Source: an uncultured Lentisphaeraceae bacterium (GTDB taxonomy: Bacteria > Verrucomicrobiota > Kiritimatiellia > RFP12 > DVOR01). From it: 27,749 nt of DNA. The position numbers were made by a program, and so were the translations under genes. Shown in pieces: positions 8,313-16,416 of the stretch (the first letter of the stretch is position 1; each line of letters begins with the position of its first letter). The stretch is from positions 1-27,749 of the forward strand of contig CALBHX010000044.1 in assembly GCA_937892925.1 (NCBI GenBank). Reading direction: 5' to 3'. The notes below the pieces were generated by a model. That model worked only from the letters and a program-made list of their open reading frames with translations, was not told the DNA's origin and ran no database searches.

Positions 8313-8770
8313 CCTTCCCAACACGAAAAAGAATCCCGCTTACACGCCGCCATATCATTCTCGTGCGACCACGCCTCACCACGTCAACCGTTCCTTTTCA
8401 GAAAAAAGCTCTTTCTCCCCAGCGCTGACTCACTCAAAAGCCAGGGCAGGTTGAAACCCGACCCACACCCAGACGATAAGTTCTTTCAGCCCTCCATACC
8501 GCCTGCATTTCACGTCCCGTTCGGTCTTTCACTTATATGCCGAAGCGACACTCGGAAAGAATATTTTCTCTTTTCAGGGTCAACACGGCCATATTATTCT
8601 GTTCCTACTATTTCTTCTCACTCCCACCCCATCATGCACCTTTATTGCATACCACGTTACCGCCAAATTCTGCACATCCTTTGCATTCCTTTTGTACAGT
8701 CGTCTCCCATACATGACCCAGAATCATTCCAATCGGTAAAGTACAAAAACAAAAAAGTTGTCAATTTTCA
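8313..8770. other. Non-coding gap between resB and the tRNA unit
   Basis: About 460 nt with no supported gene on either strand. A 168-codon open frame on the plus strand (8301-8807) has no protein-like character, no ribosome site and overlaps the tRNA promoter. The right end (8740-8770) is A/T-rich and may act as an UP element. Short GTACA-containing words recur near 8694, 8741, 9045 and 9062 around the tRNA unit; I cannot assign a role to them. Confidence 0.5.
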
Positions 8771-8779
8771 AAAAAAGGC

Positions 8780-8808
8780 TTGCACTCTTTTTGCAGGCTT
8801 GCTATAAT
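8780..8808 (+). promoter_or_regulatory. Promoter of the tRNA-Arg/tRNA-fMet unit
   Basis: TTGCAC, 17 nt, TATAAT, with TGC directly before the -10 box and an A/T-rich stretch upstream. The -10 box ends 14 nt before the first tRNA. Confidence 0.88.
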
Positions 8809-8822
8809 ACATCCCGTTTTCA

Positions 8823-8899
8823 GCGCCTTTAGCTCAATTGGATAGAGCATCTGACTACGGATCAGAAGGTTGGAGGTTCAAATCCTCCAAGGCGCGCCA
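8823..8899 (+). tRNA. tRNA-Arg (ACG)
   Basis: A full cloverleaf is visible: acceptor GCGCCTT pairs with AAGGCGC, the anticodon stem TCTGA/TCAGA encloses a loop with ACG (8857-8859), the T arm reads GGTTCAAATCC, and CCA is encoded. It is the first of two tRNAs on one transcript, 10 nt before the initiator tRNA. Confidence 0.97.
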
Positions 8900-8909
8900 T
8901 TCAGCCGAT

Positions 8910-8986
<77 letters not shown>

Positions 8987-9004
8987 CTTTGAGTAAATCA
9001 GCAG

Positions 9005-9037
9005 GTCGCACACGTTTGGGTGCGGCTTTCTCTTTTT
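9005..9037 (+). terminator. Terminator of the tRNA unit
   Basis: GTCGCAC pairs with GTGCGGC (7 bp, one G-T) around an 8-nt loop, followed by TTTCTCTTTTT. Confidence 0.85.
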
Positions 9038-9102
9038 AAAGAAAGTACAATTCGCGTTCTCTGTACAAAACGTGCATGAAAGATGCAGCGGTTCTTTTCA
9101 CC

Positions 9103-9132
9103 TTGACGGCTGTTTCCAATCTATGATACACT
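9103..9132 (+). promoter_or_regulatory. Promoter of rpmE
   Basis: TTGACG, 18 nt, TACACT with TGA before the -10 box. The predicted transcript starts about 28 nt before the rpmE ATG. Confidence 0.6.
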
Positions 9133-9166
9133 TGTTTGACTTTTGAGGTAGAAAGGCTTTATCGTC

Positions 9167-9367
9167 ATGAAGAAAGACATTCATCCGAAATACGAAGACG
9201 CGACGATCACTTGCGCGTGCGGGAACGTCATCAAGACGCGTTCCACCAAAAAGGAAATGACCTGCAACGTCTGTTCGGCATGCCATCCCTATTACACGGG
9301 TAAAAAGACGGTCATGGACACGGAAGGCCGTATTGACAAGTTCATGCAGCGTTACGGCAAGAAATAA
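9167..9367 (+). CDS. rpmE: Ribosomal protein bL31, zinc-binding form
   Basis: A 66-residue large-subunit ribosomal protein. It opens MKKDIHPKYE like E. coli L31 and keeps the four zinc ligands as CxC at Cys16/Cys18 and CxxC at Cys36/Cys39, plus HPYYTGK at 40-46. This is the zinc-containing (C+) paralogue; C-minus forms replace it under zinc limitation. GAGGTAG and AAAGG lie upstream as ribosome sites. It has its own promoter and terminator and stands directly before prfA, a common arrangement in bacteria. Confidence 0.97.
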   Translation: MKKDIHPKYEDATITCACGNVIKTRSTKKEMTCNVCSACHPYYTGKKTVMDTEGRIDKFMQRYGKK

Positions 9368-9390
9368 TCGGGGCGTTTTCCGAACGATAG

Positions 9391-9430
9391 AGCCGGCCAG
9401 CGCACCTCGCGCCGTGTCGGCTTTTATTTT
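9391..9430 (+). terminator. Terminator of rpmE
   Basis: AGCCGGC pairs with GTCGGCT (7 bp, one G-T). The interior contains a further GCGC/GCGC pairing, and TTTATTTT follows. Confidence 0.8.
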
Positions 9431-9479
9431 CCAACCTGCACCTTGGTTCTGACTTAACGTCTTTTTCCCCGGACATGTG

Positions 9480-10553
9480 ATGATTGACCGCAAGCAGATT
9501 GATGCTCACCTTGCACGCCTGCCAGCCTTGGAAGCCGCGCTGGCGGATCCAACTGTCACCTCAGACCGTCGGCGATATCAAGAAGTTTTGCGCGACCATG
9601 CACATGCCAAACGAATTGAAGCGGCCGCTCAAACATTCTATGCCCTACAAAAGGAATTGACCTCCGCACGGGAACTATTGGACGATCCAGAGTTAGCCGA
9701 AATGGCACAAGAAGACCTCGCGCGCGTGGAAGCGGCTCTGCCTGCCGCAGAAGAACATGTACTGCGGGCAATGCTTCCAGAAGACCCGCTGGATAGCCGA
9801 AACGCCATGGTTGAAATCCGTGCCGGGACAGGCGGAAATGAAGCTTCTCTTTTCGCCGGAGATCTCTTCAGGATGTACACGCGCTATTGTGAGGCTCATG
9901 GCTATCACATATCCGTAGTAGATACCTCCATCGGTGAAGTTGGCGGTTACAAGGAAATCGTTTTTACTATCTCCGGCGGTGAGACACCCTATGGGCGGTT
10001 CCGTTTTGAGAGCGGCGGGCACCGCGTACAGCGTGTACCCATAACAGAAGCGCAGGGAAGGATTCACACTTCCGCCGCCACGGTTATTGTCTTGCCAGAG
10101 GCGGACGCAGAGGATGATCTGGTAATTCCTGACAGCGACCTGCGCGTGGATATTTTCTGTGCGGGTGGACATGGCGGACAAGGCGTTAACACGACCTATT
10201 CCGCCGTTCGCATCACCCATTTGCCAACAGGGCTCGTAGCGCAATGCCAGGATGAGCGCAGCCAGCACCGGAACAAGGAAAAGGCTCTTGCCGTGCTCAA
10301 ATCCAGGATTTTGGACGCAAGGCGCCAAGCCGAAGAAGCCAAGGCCGGAGCCACGCGATTGACTTTACGGGGTTCAGGCGACCGTTCACAGCGAATCCGC
10401 ACCTACAATTTTCCGCAAAATCGCCTGACCGATCATCGAATTAATCTGACACTTTATTCGCTAGATCGAGTAATGGAAGGGGAACTGGACACCCTATTCA
10501 CGCAATTGGAAACGTTCGATCTCAGTCAGCGGCTGGCAGCAGCTGTGCAATAA
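9480..10553 (+). CDS. prfA: Peptide chain release factor 1
   Basis: RF1 reads UAA and UAG and triggers release of the finished peptide at the ribosome. The 357-residue protein has the stop-codon-reading P-x-T element as Pro-Ile-Thr (residues 187-189 from this start), the RF1-type stretch QGRIHTSA, and the catalytic GGQ at 232-234. It then matches SAVRITHLPTG and DERSQH.NK. The residue after GGQ is Gly rather than the His usual in RF1/RF2, and the preceding residues CAGGH differ from the common RSSGA. ATG 9480 is chosen; an in-frame GTG at 9477 is possible and the ribosome site is weak. prmC, often downstream, is absent here; a DjlA-like gene follows after 7 nt. Confidence 0.95.
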   Translation: MIDRKQIDAHLARLPALEAALADPTVTSDRRRYQEVLRDHAHAKRIEAAAQTFYALQKELTSARELLDDPELAEMAQEDLARVEAALPAAEEHVLRAMLPEDPLDSRNAMVEIRAGTGGNEASLFAGDLFRMYTRYCEAHGYHISVVDTSIGEVGGYKEIVFTISGGETPYGRFRFESGGHRVQRVPITEAQGRIHTSAATVIVLPEADAEDDLVIPDSDLRVDIFCAGGHGGQGVNTTYSAVRITHLPTGLVAQCQDERSQHRNKEKALAVLKSRILDARRQAEEAKAGATRLTLRGSGDRSQRIRTYNFPQNRLTDHRINLTLYSLDRVMEGELDTLFTQLETFDLSQRLAAAVQ

Positions 10554-10560
10554 ACACGCC

Positions 10561-11385
10561 ATGGGTTGTTTGTGCAAACTTATCCTCTTGATCCTCATCT
10601 ATCCGCTCTTTATTCGGATATTGCAATGGCTTTACCACCATTTTAGATCATCTGCCCAAAGGGCAAATTCCAGCAAGGCATTTGACGCGGACACACAAAC
10701 GGCTAATAGTCTTCCTCCAAAAATGCGATATTTGCGCGTCCTGATGCCGCTTCTGGCACGAATTGCCAAAAGCGATGGCCGTGTATCCGAACAGGAGATT
10801 TCCAACGTTGAACGCATTTTCGTAGAGCTGAATCTCTCTCCATCAGAACGGTTATTCGCGCAACGCATCTTTTCCGAGGCAAAAGACAGCGGCGCCCCAT
10901 TCAGTTTGTTGGCGCAGCGTTTCGCCAATGCATGCTACGACTTTGAAATGCGAGTAATCACCTTTCAATTCATGGTTCGAGTAGCTTATGCAGATGGAAC
11001 ATTAACCAACCATGAAATCGCAGTCTTATTCATGGTTGCAAACCAATTTGGATTACCGCTTGAACTCATTAATGCTATTCTGATGAGTCTTTCTCCAGGA
11101 GCCCGAGAGCAATCGTTCCGCGGTGAAAATACTTGGGAGTATACCCGGCGACATCGCGGACAATCGCCAAGGAGAACCGCAGGTTCACAGCGAGCACAAG
11201 ATTTGGCCTTACTGGGACTACCTCCCGGAGCCTCTCAGGAGGAGATTAAACACGCTTATAGACAAAAAGTCAAAGAACTACATCCGGATCGATTACAGGC
11301 GCAAGGGCTTCCAGAATCGATGCTCCGGCAGGCATCTGACCGAATGGCAAACATCAACGCTGCCTACGATCGGTTAAAAACCTGA
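10561..11385 (+). CDS. djlA: DjlA-like membrane J-domain co-chaperone
   Basis: Architecture in order: one N-terminal membrane helix (residues about 5-25), a TerB-like all-helical domain (about 56-178) with two acidic loops SDGRVSEQE and ADGTLTNHE, a polar linker, and a C-terminal J domain (about 213-274) with the essential HPD at 241-243. The order and 274-residue length are those of E. coli DjlA (about 271), which recruits DnaK to the inner membrane. The J domain is thus predicted to stimulate DnaK ATPase; what the TerB part senses is unknown. It starts 7 nt after prfA and is probably co-transcribed with it. DnaK is not in the window. Confidence 0.85.
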   Translation: MGCLCKLILLILIYPLFIRILQWLYHHFRSSAQRANSSKAFDADTQTANSLPPKMRYLRVLMPLLARIAKSDGRVSEQEISNVERIFVELNLSPSERLFAQRIFSEAKDSGAPFSLLAQRFANACYDFEMRVITFQFMVRVAYADGTLTNHEIAVLFMVANQFGLPLELINAILMSLSPGAREQSFRGENTWEYTRRHRGQSPRRTAGSQRAQDLALLGLPPGASQEEIKHAYRQKVKELHPDRLQAQGLPESMLRQASDRMANINAAYDRLKT

Positions 11386-11456
11386 ACGTAGTACTACCGC
11401 AACCCGAGAGAGAAACACCGTATCTATCAACCGCTCCAGACGCCGGACAACGGGAT

Positions 11457-11465
11457 TGATAAAAT
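11457..11465 (+). promoter_or_regulatory. Candidate extended -10 promoter for the MATE gene
   Basis: TGA then TAAAAT, without a recognisable -35. The predicted transcript start, about 11472, lies 30 nt before the preferred ATG and falls on an in-frame TTG. Confidence 0.4.
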
Positions 11466-11501
11466 GGAACGTTGACGACCACAGAGCGGCTAAACGCCGC
11501 C

Positions 11502-12893
11502 ATGAACGCCGCTTCACACATGCATTGGATGCTTGAATCGCCAGTTCGGCGGCTCATTCTGCGGTTGGCAATTCCAACGATTGCCAGCATGCTTATTTCC
11601 GCCTTCTACAATGTGGCCGATGCCTGGTTTGTTGGACGATTAGATACTCAAAGTGTTGCAGCTGTCGGCATTGCATTCCCGGCCATGGCGTTAATTCAGG
11701 CTATTGGCTTTTTCTTTGGACATGGTTCTGGGAATACCATGGCTCGAATGCTTGGAGCTGAAGATGTCAAAAGCGCACAGATCATGGCTGCCACGGGCGT
11801 GATTTGTTCCGCTTTATGTGGATTGCTTGTGGCATTCTGCGGACTCTGTTTTCATACACCAATGGCTTCTCTCATGGGGGCAACCGATTCCATTCTGCCC
11901 TACGCCGCACCTTACCTTCTCATTCTTTCACTGGGAGCACCTGCCATGTGTGCCGCTCTCACCTTAAACAATCAATTGCGGTTTCAAGGACGAGCCTCTT
12001 TAGCCATGATTGGAATTCTTTCTGGTGCCGTCCTCAACTGTTTTTTGGATCCGCTCTTTATTTTTGTCTTTGGATGGGGCGTTTCCGGTGCAGCATTTGC
12101 AACTGTTTGTGGGCAAATATTGAGTCTTCTTCTATTATGGAAAATGAATCGTCAGTACGGGATTGTGCCCATCCAACTCTCTGCTTTTCAACCATCCCGG
12201 TATGTTTTCGGAGAGATTATCCGCGGTGGGACGCCTTCCCTTTTTAGACAAGGGCTTGGATGCTTTGCAATGGCTGCCTTAAATCACGCCTCGGGAGTGT
12301 ACGGAGATGCAGCAATCGCAGCCATGGGCATTGTAACGCGCCTGACAAATTTTCTTTACGCAGCGATTGTCGGCTTTGGACAAGGATTCCAACCTGTTTG
12401 CGGATTTGCTTATGGCGCCAAGCGGTTCAAACGTGTTTGCGATGGATTCTGGTTCCTTGTACAAGCTAACGCCGCCGTTCTATTCCTACTATCCCTAAGT
12501 GTCTGGATTGAAGCACCGGACATTATTGCAAGGTTCCACAACGCGGATCCAGCCGTTACCCAGATCGGCACACGCGCACTTCGCTGGCAAATGATTACGC
12601 TCGTACTTTCTGCATGGATCATCCCTTGTAACATGATGATGCAAACAATTCGAAAATCTGTTCAGGCCTCGCTCTTGGCCGCCGCAAAACAAGGGCTTTT
12701 CCTTATCCCGTTACTCTGGTTCTTACCGTCTGCTTTCGGGCTCTCCGGGCTTGTAGCTAGCCAAGCCGTTTCAGATGGCCTAGCATTTCTTTTGTCTCTT
12801 CCTCTTACGCTCCCAACCCTGTTCATTCTGCGTACCGCCGCAAAAACACAAGGCTCCATTCATCCGAAAACCTTGGCAAACAGTTCTTCCTAA
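11502..12893 (+). CDS. MATE-family efflux transporter
   Basis: A multidrug/toxin extrusion family membrane protein that uses a sodium or proton gradient to export organic compounds. Around 463 residues with about 12 hydrophobic helices in two similar halves. The first helix begins LAIPTIASMLISAFYNVAD with the following WFVGRLDT, and the second half restarts near GGTPSLFRQG, both typical of MATE proteins of the NorM/DinF superfamily. The substrate cannot be told. The start is uncertain: ATG 11502 is preferred, TTG 11472 and ATG 11520 are in frame, and none has a strong ribosome site. Its stop codon overlaps the stop of the convergent gene on the other strand. Confidence 0.92.
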   Translation: MNAASHMHWMLESPVRRLILRLAIPTIASMLISAFYNVADAWFVGRLDTQSVAAVGIAFPAMALIQAIGFFFGHGSGNTMARMLGAEDVKSAQIMAATGVICSALCGLLVAFCGLCFHTPMASLMGATDSILPYAAPYLLILSLGAPAMCAALTLNNQLRFQGRASLAMIGILSGAVLNCFLDPLFIFVFGWGVSGAAFATVCGQILSLLLLWKMNRQYGIVPIQLSAFQPSRYVFGEIIRGGTPSLFRQGLGCFAMAALNHASGVYGDAAIAAMGIVTRLTNFLYAAIVGFGQGFQPVCGFAYGAKRFKRVCDGFWFLVQANAAVLFLLSLSVWIEAPDIIARFHNADPAVTQIGTRALRWQMITLVLSAWIIPCNMMMQTIRKSVQASLLAAAKQGLFLIPLLWFLPSAFGLSGLVASQAVSDGLAFLLSLPLTLPTLFILRTAAKTQGSIHPKTLANSSS

Positions 12894-14731
12894 CGCGTCA
12901 ATTCCTGCAAGACTTCAAGCGCACGAACAATCGGTTTATCGCCACATCCAGAAGCGGCCTTCCGTTCATAAGCCAACTCTTCACGAAACGCTTCTTTCCC
13001 TACCCCATTGTTATGTCGCAAATAAGCCACTGCCACATCTGAACACAGAAGGAAAAACCATGGGCTGCTTCCAACTGGAACCACCGGGAGATTCTGGTAA
13101 CTCGGCTCTGGCGATCGGAACACTTTTGCCGTTGTCTCCCGCGCCGCTTTTGCCCCCGTTGGAGAAACTGGCAGTTTGAATCCCGTTACCCCATATACGC
13201 GCACCGCCGTCAACAAGCGCAACGTCCCCTTTACATCCCCAGATTCTCGATACTCTGCGGCCAGGCGATAGATCACATCCCCATGCAATGGGTTCGCCAG
13301 AAAAGCACTTTCCAACAAAGCGATTCGCTGGGGGCGCGACAATCGAAGCAACTCGATGATTCCCATTGCCATGCGACCATCTTCATATCCCTGAAGCCCT
13401 TGATTGAGCGTTGCCGCGAGCCCCATAAATACATTATGCCGAACTGCGCCCCTCAAGGGCTGAGATGGCTCTACGCTCTCCGCTTTCGGCAAAAACCACT
13501 GTGCCGAAGAACCTGTCCCTGTAAAGCTATTATCCGCACAAGACATATGATACGTATATCGGCCACGCTCCCCCATGTAGTAAAACTTCCCGTCCGGAGG
13601 CGCTGCCACAGGTGTTGCCGCCACATTTAATGCGTTCAACCCCCACGCCCAAGAACGCCCCCCCTGATCCTTTTTAATCCCATTATAAATACGGATAAAC
13701 TTGCGCGGATTCCAATTACTCCTGGCATATCGAAAGTTGGGATCTCTAGGCGTCATGTCCGCCTGCCCGGATGCCGTTGTTTTCTGCCCAAGCCCAAGCG
13801 GCGGCACCTCTTTATGTGTAACAAAGTAGTTAAAGATAAAGCTTGTTTCATCTATCTCAGACAAATCAGCCACATAAAGCAAAATCGGCCAATCCGCCCT
13901 TTCCATCTTAAATGCAGGCCGATTCGTTTTGGCCGGGATCCGTCCATTTCTGTAAATCTTCATCAACAACGCTCGCTGAGGCGTCGGTGTACAATCCACA
14001 TAGGGCGGAAACACCTTACCGCCAATCGCCACGCGTTCCCAATTCGGAAACTTCGTTACCATCGGGGGATCATCCGGCGTCCTACGCGTCATCTGATTAA
14101 TCTCATGAAGCGGCATGTTCATTAGTTCGGGAATCGTCAATGGAGGCCGTGTATTCCCAAGCGACTGCGGCCCGGCCACCCACTCGCCCAACCGACGTTC
14201 CTCCTCCGAAACCTCCGGATAATCCTCCGGTGGAATCAACGCAAAGTCTCCCCCCCTTCCCTTACGCCGCTCCGACACCAATCGCTCCAATCGGGCAGGA
14301 TCCCATTCTTCCTTCACCCGATCAATTGGGAAGAGCTGATCCCTATGCCGAATGGCGTAAGCCAGTGCCAGTTGCTGCCACTGATCTATCTTCTGTGTCC
14401 CCAGCGCAAGACCCAACCGTTGAAAGTTTAACAAGATATTTGGATTTATAGGATATTCTGCCGCCGCCGCCGCACTCAGGATCTGAGGACGTTTATGAAA
14501 CCATCGCCACGTGTTTTCGTTAATCTTATTTAAACCATACTTTGCACGAACAACCGCCTCAGCATACCACAAGTATGCCTGCCGAACAGCCGGAGTAAAG
14601 GCATGATCACTTTTCTTCAGTGTTTCAGCCACGCATTCCCGCGCCTCATCCACAGACGATGCCGCCGTTAGAACTTCAGGCGAAACACTTACCGCCATAA
14701 ACAGAATTGCACTTGCACACCACGCTCTCAT
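12890..14731 (-). CDS. Secreted protein of unknown function (613 residues)
   Basis: I do not recognise this family. A signal peptide is clear from the ATG at 14731 (MRAW then a hydrophobic stretch ending SPEVLTAA); an upstream in-frame ATG at 14776 would put 15 charged residues before it and pass through the promoter, so it is rejected. The mature protein is rich in Pro, Trp and Arg. Segments such as VDCTPTPQRALL, YYMGERGRYTYH and SCADNSFTGTGSSAQWF (central to C-terminal) look well structured. Residues about 430-500 (MGIIELLRLS..., ANPLHGDVIYRLAAEY) have a helical, TPR-like rhythm. It is predicted to be periplasmic or surface-bound. It is transcribed divergently from the YfhO-like gene and its TAG stop overlaps the TAA of the MATE gene. 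Confidence 0.8.
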   Translation of the reverse strand: MRAWCASAILFMAVSVSPEVLTAASSVDEARECVAETLKKSDHAFTPAVRQAYLWYAEAVVRAKYGLNKINENTWRWFHKRPQILSAAAAAEYPINPNILLNFQRLGLALGTQKIDQWQQLALAYAIRHRDQLFPIDRVKEEWDPARLERLVSERRKGRGGDFALIPPEDYPEVSEEERRLGEWVAGPQSLGNTRPPLTIPELMNMPLHEINQMTRRTPDDPPMVTKFPNWERVAIGGKVFPPYVDCTPTPQRALLMKIYRNGRIPAKTNRPAFKMERADWPILLYVADLSEIDETSFIFNYFVTHKEVPPLGLGQKTTASGQADMTPRDPNFRYARSNWNPRKFIRIYNGIKKDQGGRSWAWGLNALNVAATPVAAPPDGKFYYMGERGRYTYHMSCADNSFTGTGSSAQWFLPKAESVEPSQPLRGAVRHNVFMGLAATLNQGLQGYEDGRMAMGIIELLRLSRPQRIALLESAFLANPLHGDVIYRLAAEYRESGDVKGTLRLLTAVRVYGVTGFKLPVSPTGAKAARETTAKVFRSPEPSYQNLPVVPVGSSPWFFLLCSDVAVAYLRHNNGVGKEAFREELAYERKAASGCGDKPIVRALEVLQELTR

Positions 14732-14738
14732 GTGGTCA

Positions 14739-14768
14739 AGCCTAGCAAATCTTCCGCTCTCCCCGCAA
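14739..14768 (-). promoter_or_regulatory. Promoter of the unknown secreted protein, apparently leaderless
   Basis: On the minus strand TTGCGG, 18 nt, TAGGCT with TGC before the -10 box. Only 7 nt separate the -10 box from the ATG, so the transcript probably starts at the start codon or within a base of it. Confidence 0.5.
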
Positions 14769-14787
14769 GCACGCATCTTCTAAAACC

Positions 14788-14796
14788 TGTTATAAT
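14788..14796 (+). promoter_or_regulatory. Extended -10 promoter of the YfhO-like gene
   Basis: TGT followed by a perfect TATAAT, no -35 match. The expected transcript start (about 14803) leaves a leader of about 6 nt to GTG 14809 or 15 nt to ATG 14818, without a Shine-Dalgarno site. Confidence 0.6.
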
Positions 14797-14817
14797 GCCT
14801 TCACTTGCGTGAAACAT

Positions 14818-16416
14818 ATGACCAAAAGCACCAGATTCTTCCATCCGCCTGCTATGAATGCTGCTCTTTTTTTCTCCACCCTGCTGCACCGTTTGCTCGC
14901 CCCTGCAAACAAACACCCCCGCCTACTCGCCTGTGGCCTATGTGTATTGTTTGCCTTCGCCGTTGCCATCGCCTTCCAATCAGTTCTTCCCCTCGACATC
15001 ATCTTCGTGGCTCCGGATGCCCCCGTCTCTCCTTACACCTTTTCCAGTGCATTGCACCACCTCTTCACCTCACCTCCCTCCCTGCAAAACCTTATCCTGC
15101 TGTTTCCACCTCAGTTAGCTTATGAAGGGACCTTTTGGGTTGACTCCTGGGTCATGTGTTTGGCCGGCCTCTTCCTCTTGAGAAGTAGGGGGTATAGCTG
15201 GCCCGCCGCATGGGTTGGCGGTTTTTGCGCCGCTTTCGTTGGTTATTTCGCCACCCTCTTCTGTGCAGGGCACCGGGGTGTCATCGATGCCTTGGCCGTT
15301 ACTTGCCTCGGATTCGGTGTACTCGCCCGCGGCATAGCATCTCCTTCCCCAGGTTCTGCCCAACGCTGGCCATGGTTTCTATTGCTCGGCGGCATCTTGG
15401 CCTTCGGGCTTGGTTCGCAGGCCGACATCTGGCTGCTCGTTGTCTGTGCCCTTGGAGCCTATGGCCTCTGGTTAACTTCGATTCAATGGCATACACATGG
15501 CCGCCGCATCCTCCGTCCACTTCTTCTCTGTACCGTCCTCACTACTGCCACCTTCGTGATCGTTGGGTTGCCTGCTCTCAACCACACGTTTGGTGCCGCC
15601 AGGGCCTTCCGTTCTGAACAACTCTCTCACGCCCAACACACAGCCGCCTCACCCAAACAAGCCGCCCAGGCTCGCTGGCAATTCATCACCGACTGGTCTC
15701 TCCCGCCGGAAGATCTCACCGAATGGATTCTCCCCGGGTGTCGTGGTCACACCTCCTATCCTTTCGATCCCGCCCCCTACACCGGCCGTATGGGCTCCGC
15801 CACACAAATCCTCCGCCAACACGCCATCCATGTCGGGTGGTTCACGCTCCTGCTTGCCCTCCTTGCATTTTTCAGGAAACGCTCCGAATGCCCCGACCGC
15901 CTCTTCTGGACTCTCCTCGCTGGACTCACGCTTTTGCTCGCCCTCGGGCGGTACACCCCCTGTTATCAACCTATCGCCGCCATTCCCTTTCTCAACCAGA
16001 TTCGTGCCCCAATCAAATGGCTTCATCTCACCGGATTCGCACTCTCCATGCTCGCCGGCATCGGAGCCGACCGTTTCCTACGCAACCGCAGTCTCTTCTC
16101 CACCTGGGTTCTCTGCGGCCTAATCGCCGCAAATGGTATCCTCGTCATCCGCCCCTATGTTTTCCCCAGAGATCTCTCCCATAACGCACTCACCCGTTCC
16201 GTCCCCAAGAATGCCCACCTCTTCAACGCCGTCCATTGGCAAGCCCTCGATGATATCTGCCGATGGCACAATATCCCTCTCGCATCAACCCTGCATGAAG
16301 CCGATGTCGTTGTGGCGCCCGCGCCGCAACCCGGTCGAACCCCTCTTGCTACCCATACCATCCAGGGAATCACCCTCGGTCTCTACGCTCTAAAACAGGA
16401 TCTCTCCCATGACTGA
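14818..16416 (+). CDS. YfhO-like polytopic membrane protein (short form)
   Basis: A membrane protein with about ten or more hydrophobic helices. A periplasm-facing region (residues about 255-325) contains PALNHTFGAARAF and WSLPPEDLTEWILPG; after further helices come GRYTP and IRAPIKWLHL. This pattern resembles YfhO family proteins, which in Firmicutes are lipoteichoic-acid or glycan-modifying membrane proteins of about 850 residues. This one has only about 532 and lacks most of the C-terminal extracellular part. A flippase or glycosyltransferase-accessory role is a guess. ATG 14818 or GTG 14809 could be the start. The 3' end overlaps the acyl-CoA synthetase gene by 8 nt, implying translational coupling. 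The coding strand is unusually C-rich. Confidence 0.65.
   Translation: MTKSTRFFHPPAMNAALFFSTLLHRLLAPANKHPRLLACGLCVLFAFAVAIAFQSVLPLDIIFVAPDAPVSPYTFSSALHHLFTSPPSLQNLILLFPPQLAYEGTFWVDSWVMCLAGLFLLRSRGYSWPAAWVGGFCAAFVGYFATLFCAGHRGVIDALAVTCLGFGVLARGIASPSPGSAQRWPWFLLLGGILAFGLGSQADIWLLVVCALGAYGLWLTSIQWHTHGRRILRPLLLCTVLTTATFVIVGLPALNHTFGAARAFRSEQLSHAQHTAASPKQAAQARWQFITDWSLPPEDLTEWILPGCRGHTSYPFDPAPYTGRMGSATQILRQHAIHVGWFTLLLALLAFFRKRSECPDRLFWTLLAGLTLLLALGRYTPCYQPIAAIPFLNQIRAPIKWLHLTGFALSMLAGIGADRFLRNRSLFSTWVLCGLIAANGILVIRPYVFPRDLSHNALTRSVPKNAHLFNAVHWQALDDICRWHNIPLASTLHEADVVVAPAPQPGRTPLATHTIQGITLGLYALKQDLSHD

Noticed and set aside
8301..8807. A 168-codon open frame on the plus strand between resB and the tRNAs.
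   Set aside because: It overlaps the resB promoter region at its start and the tRNA promoter at its end, has no ribosome site, and the translation is low-complexity with no domain pattern.
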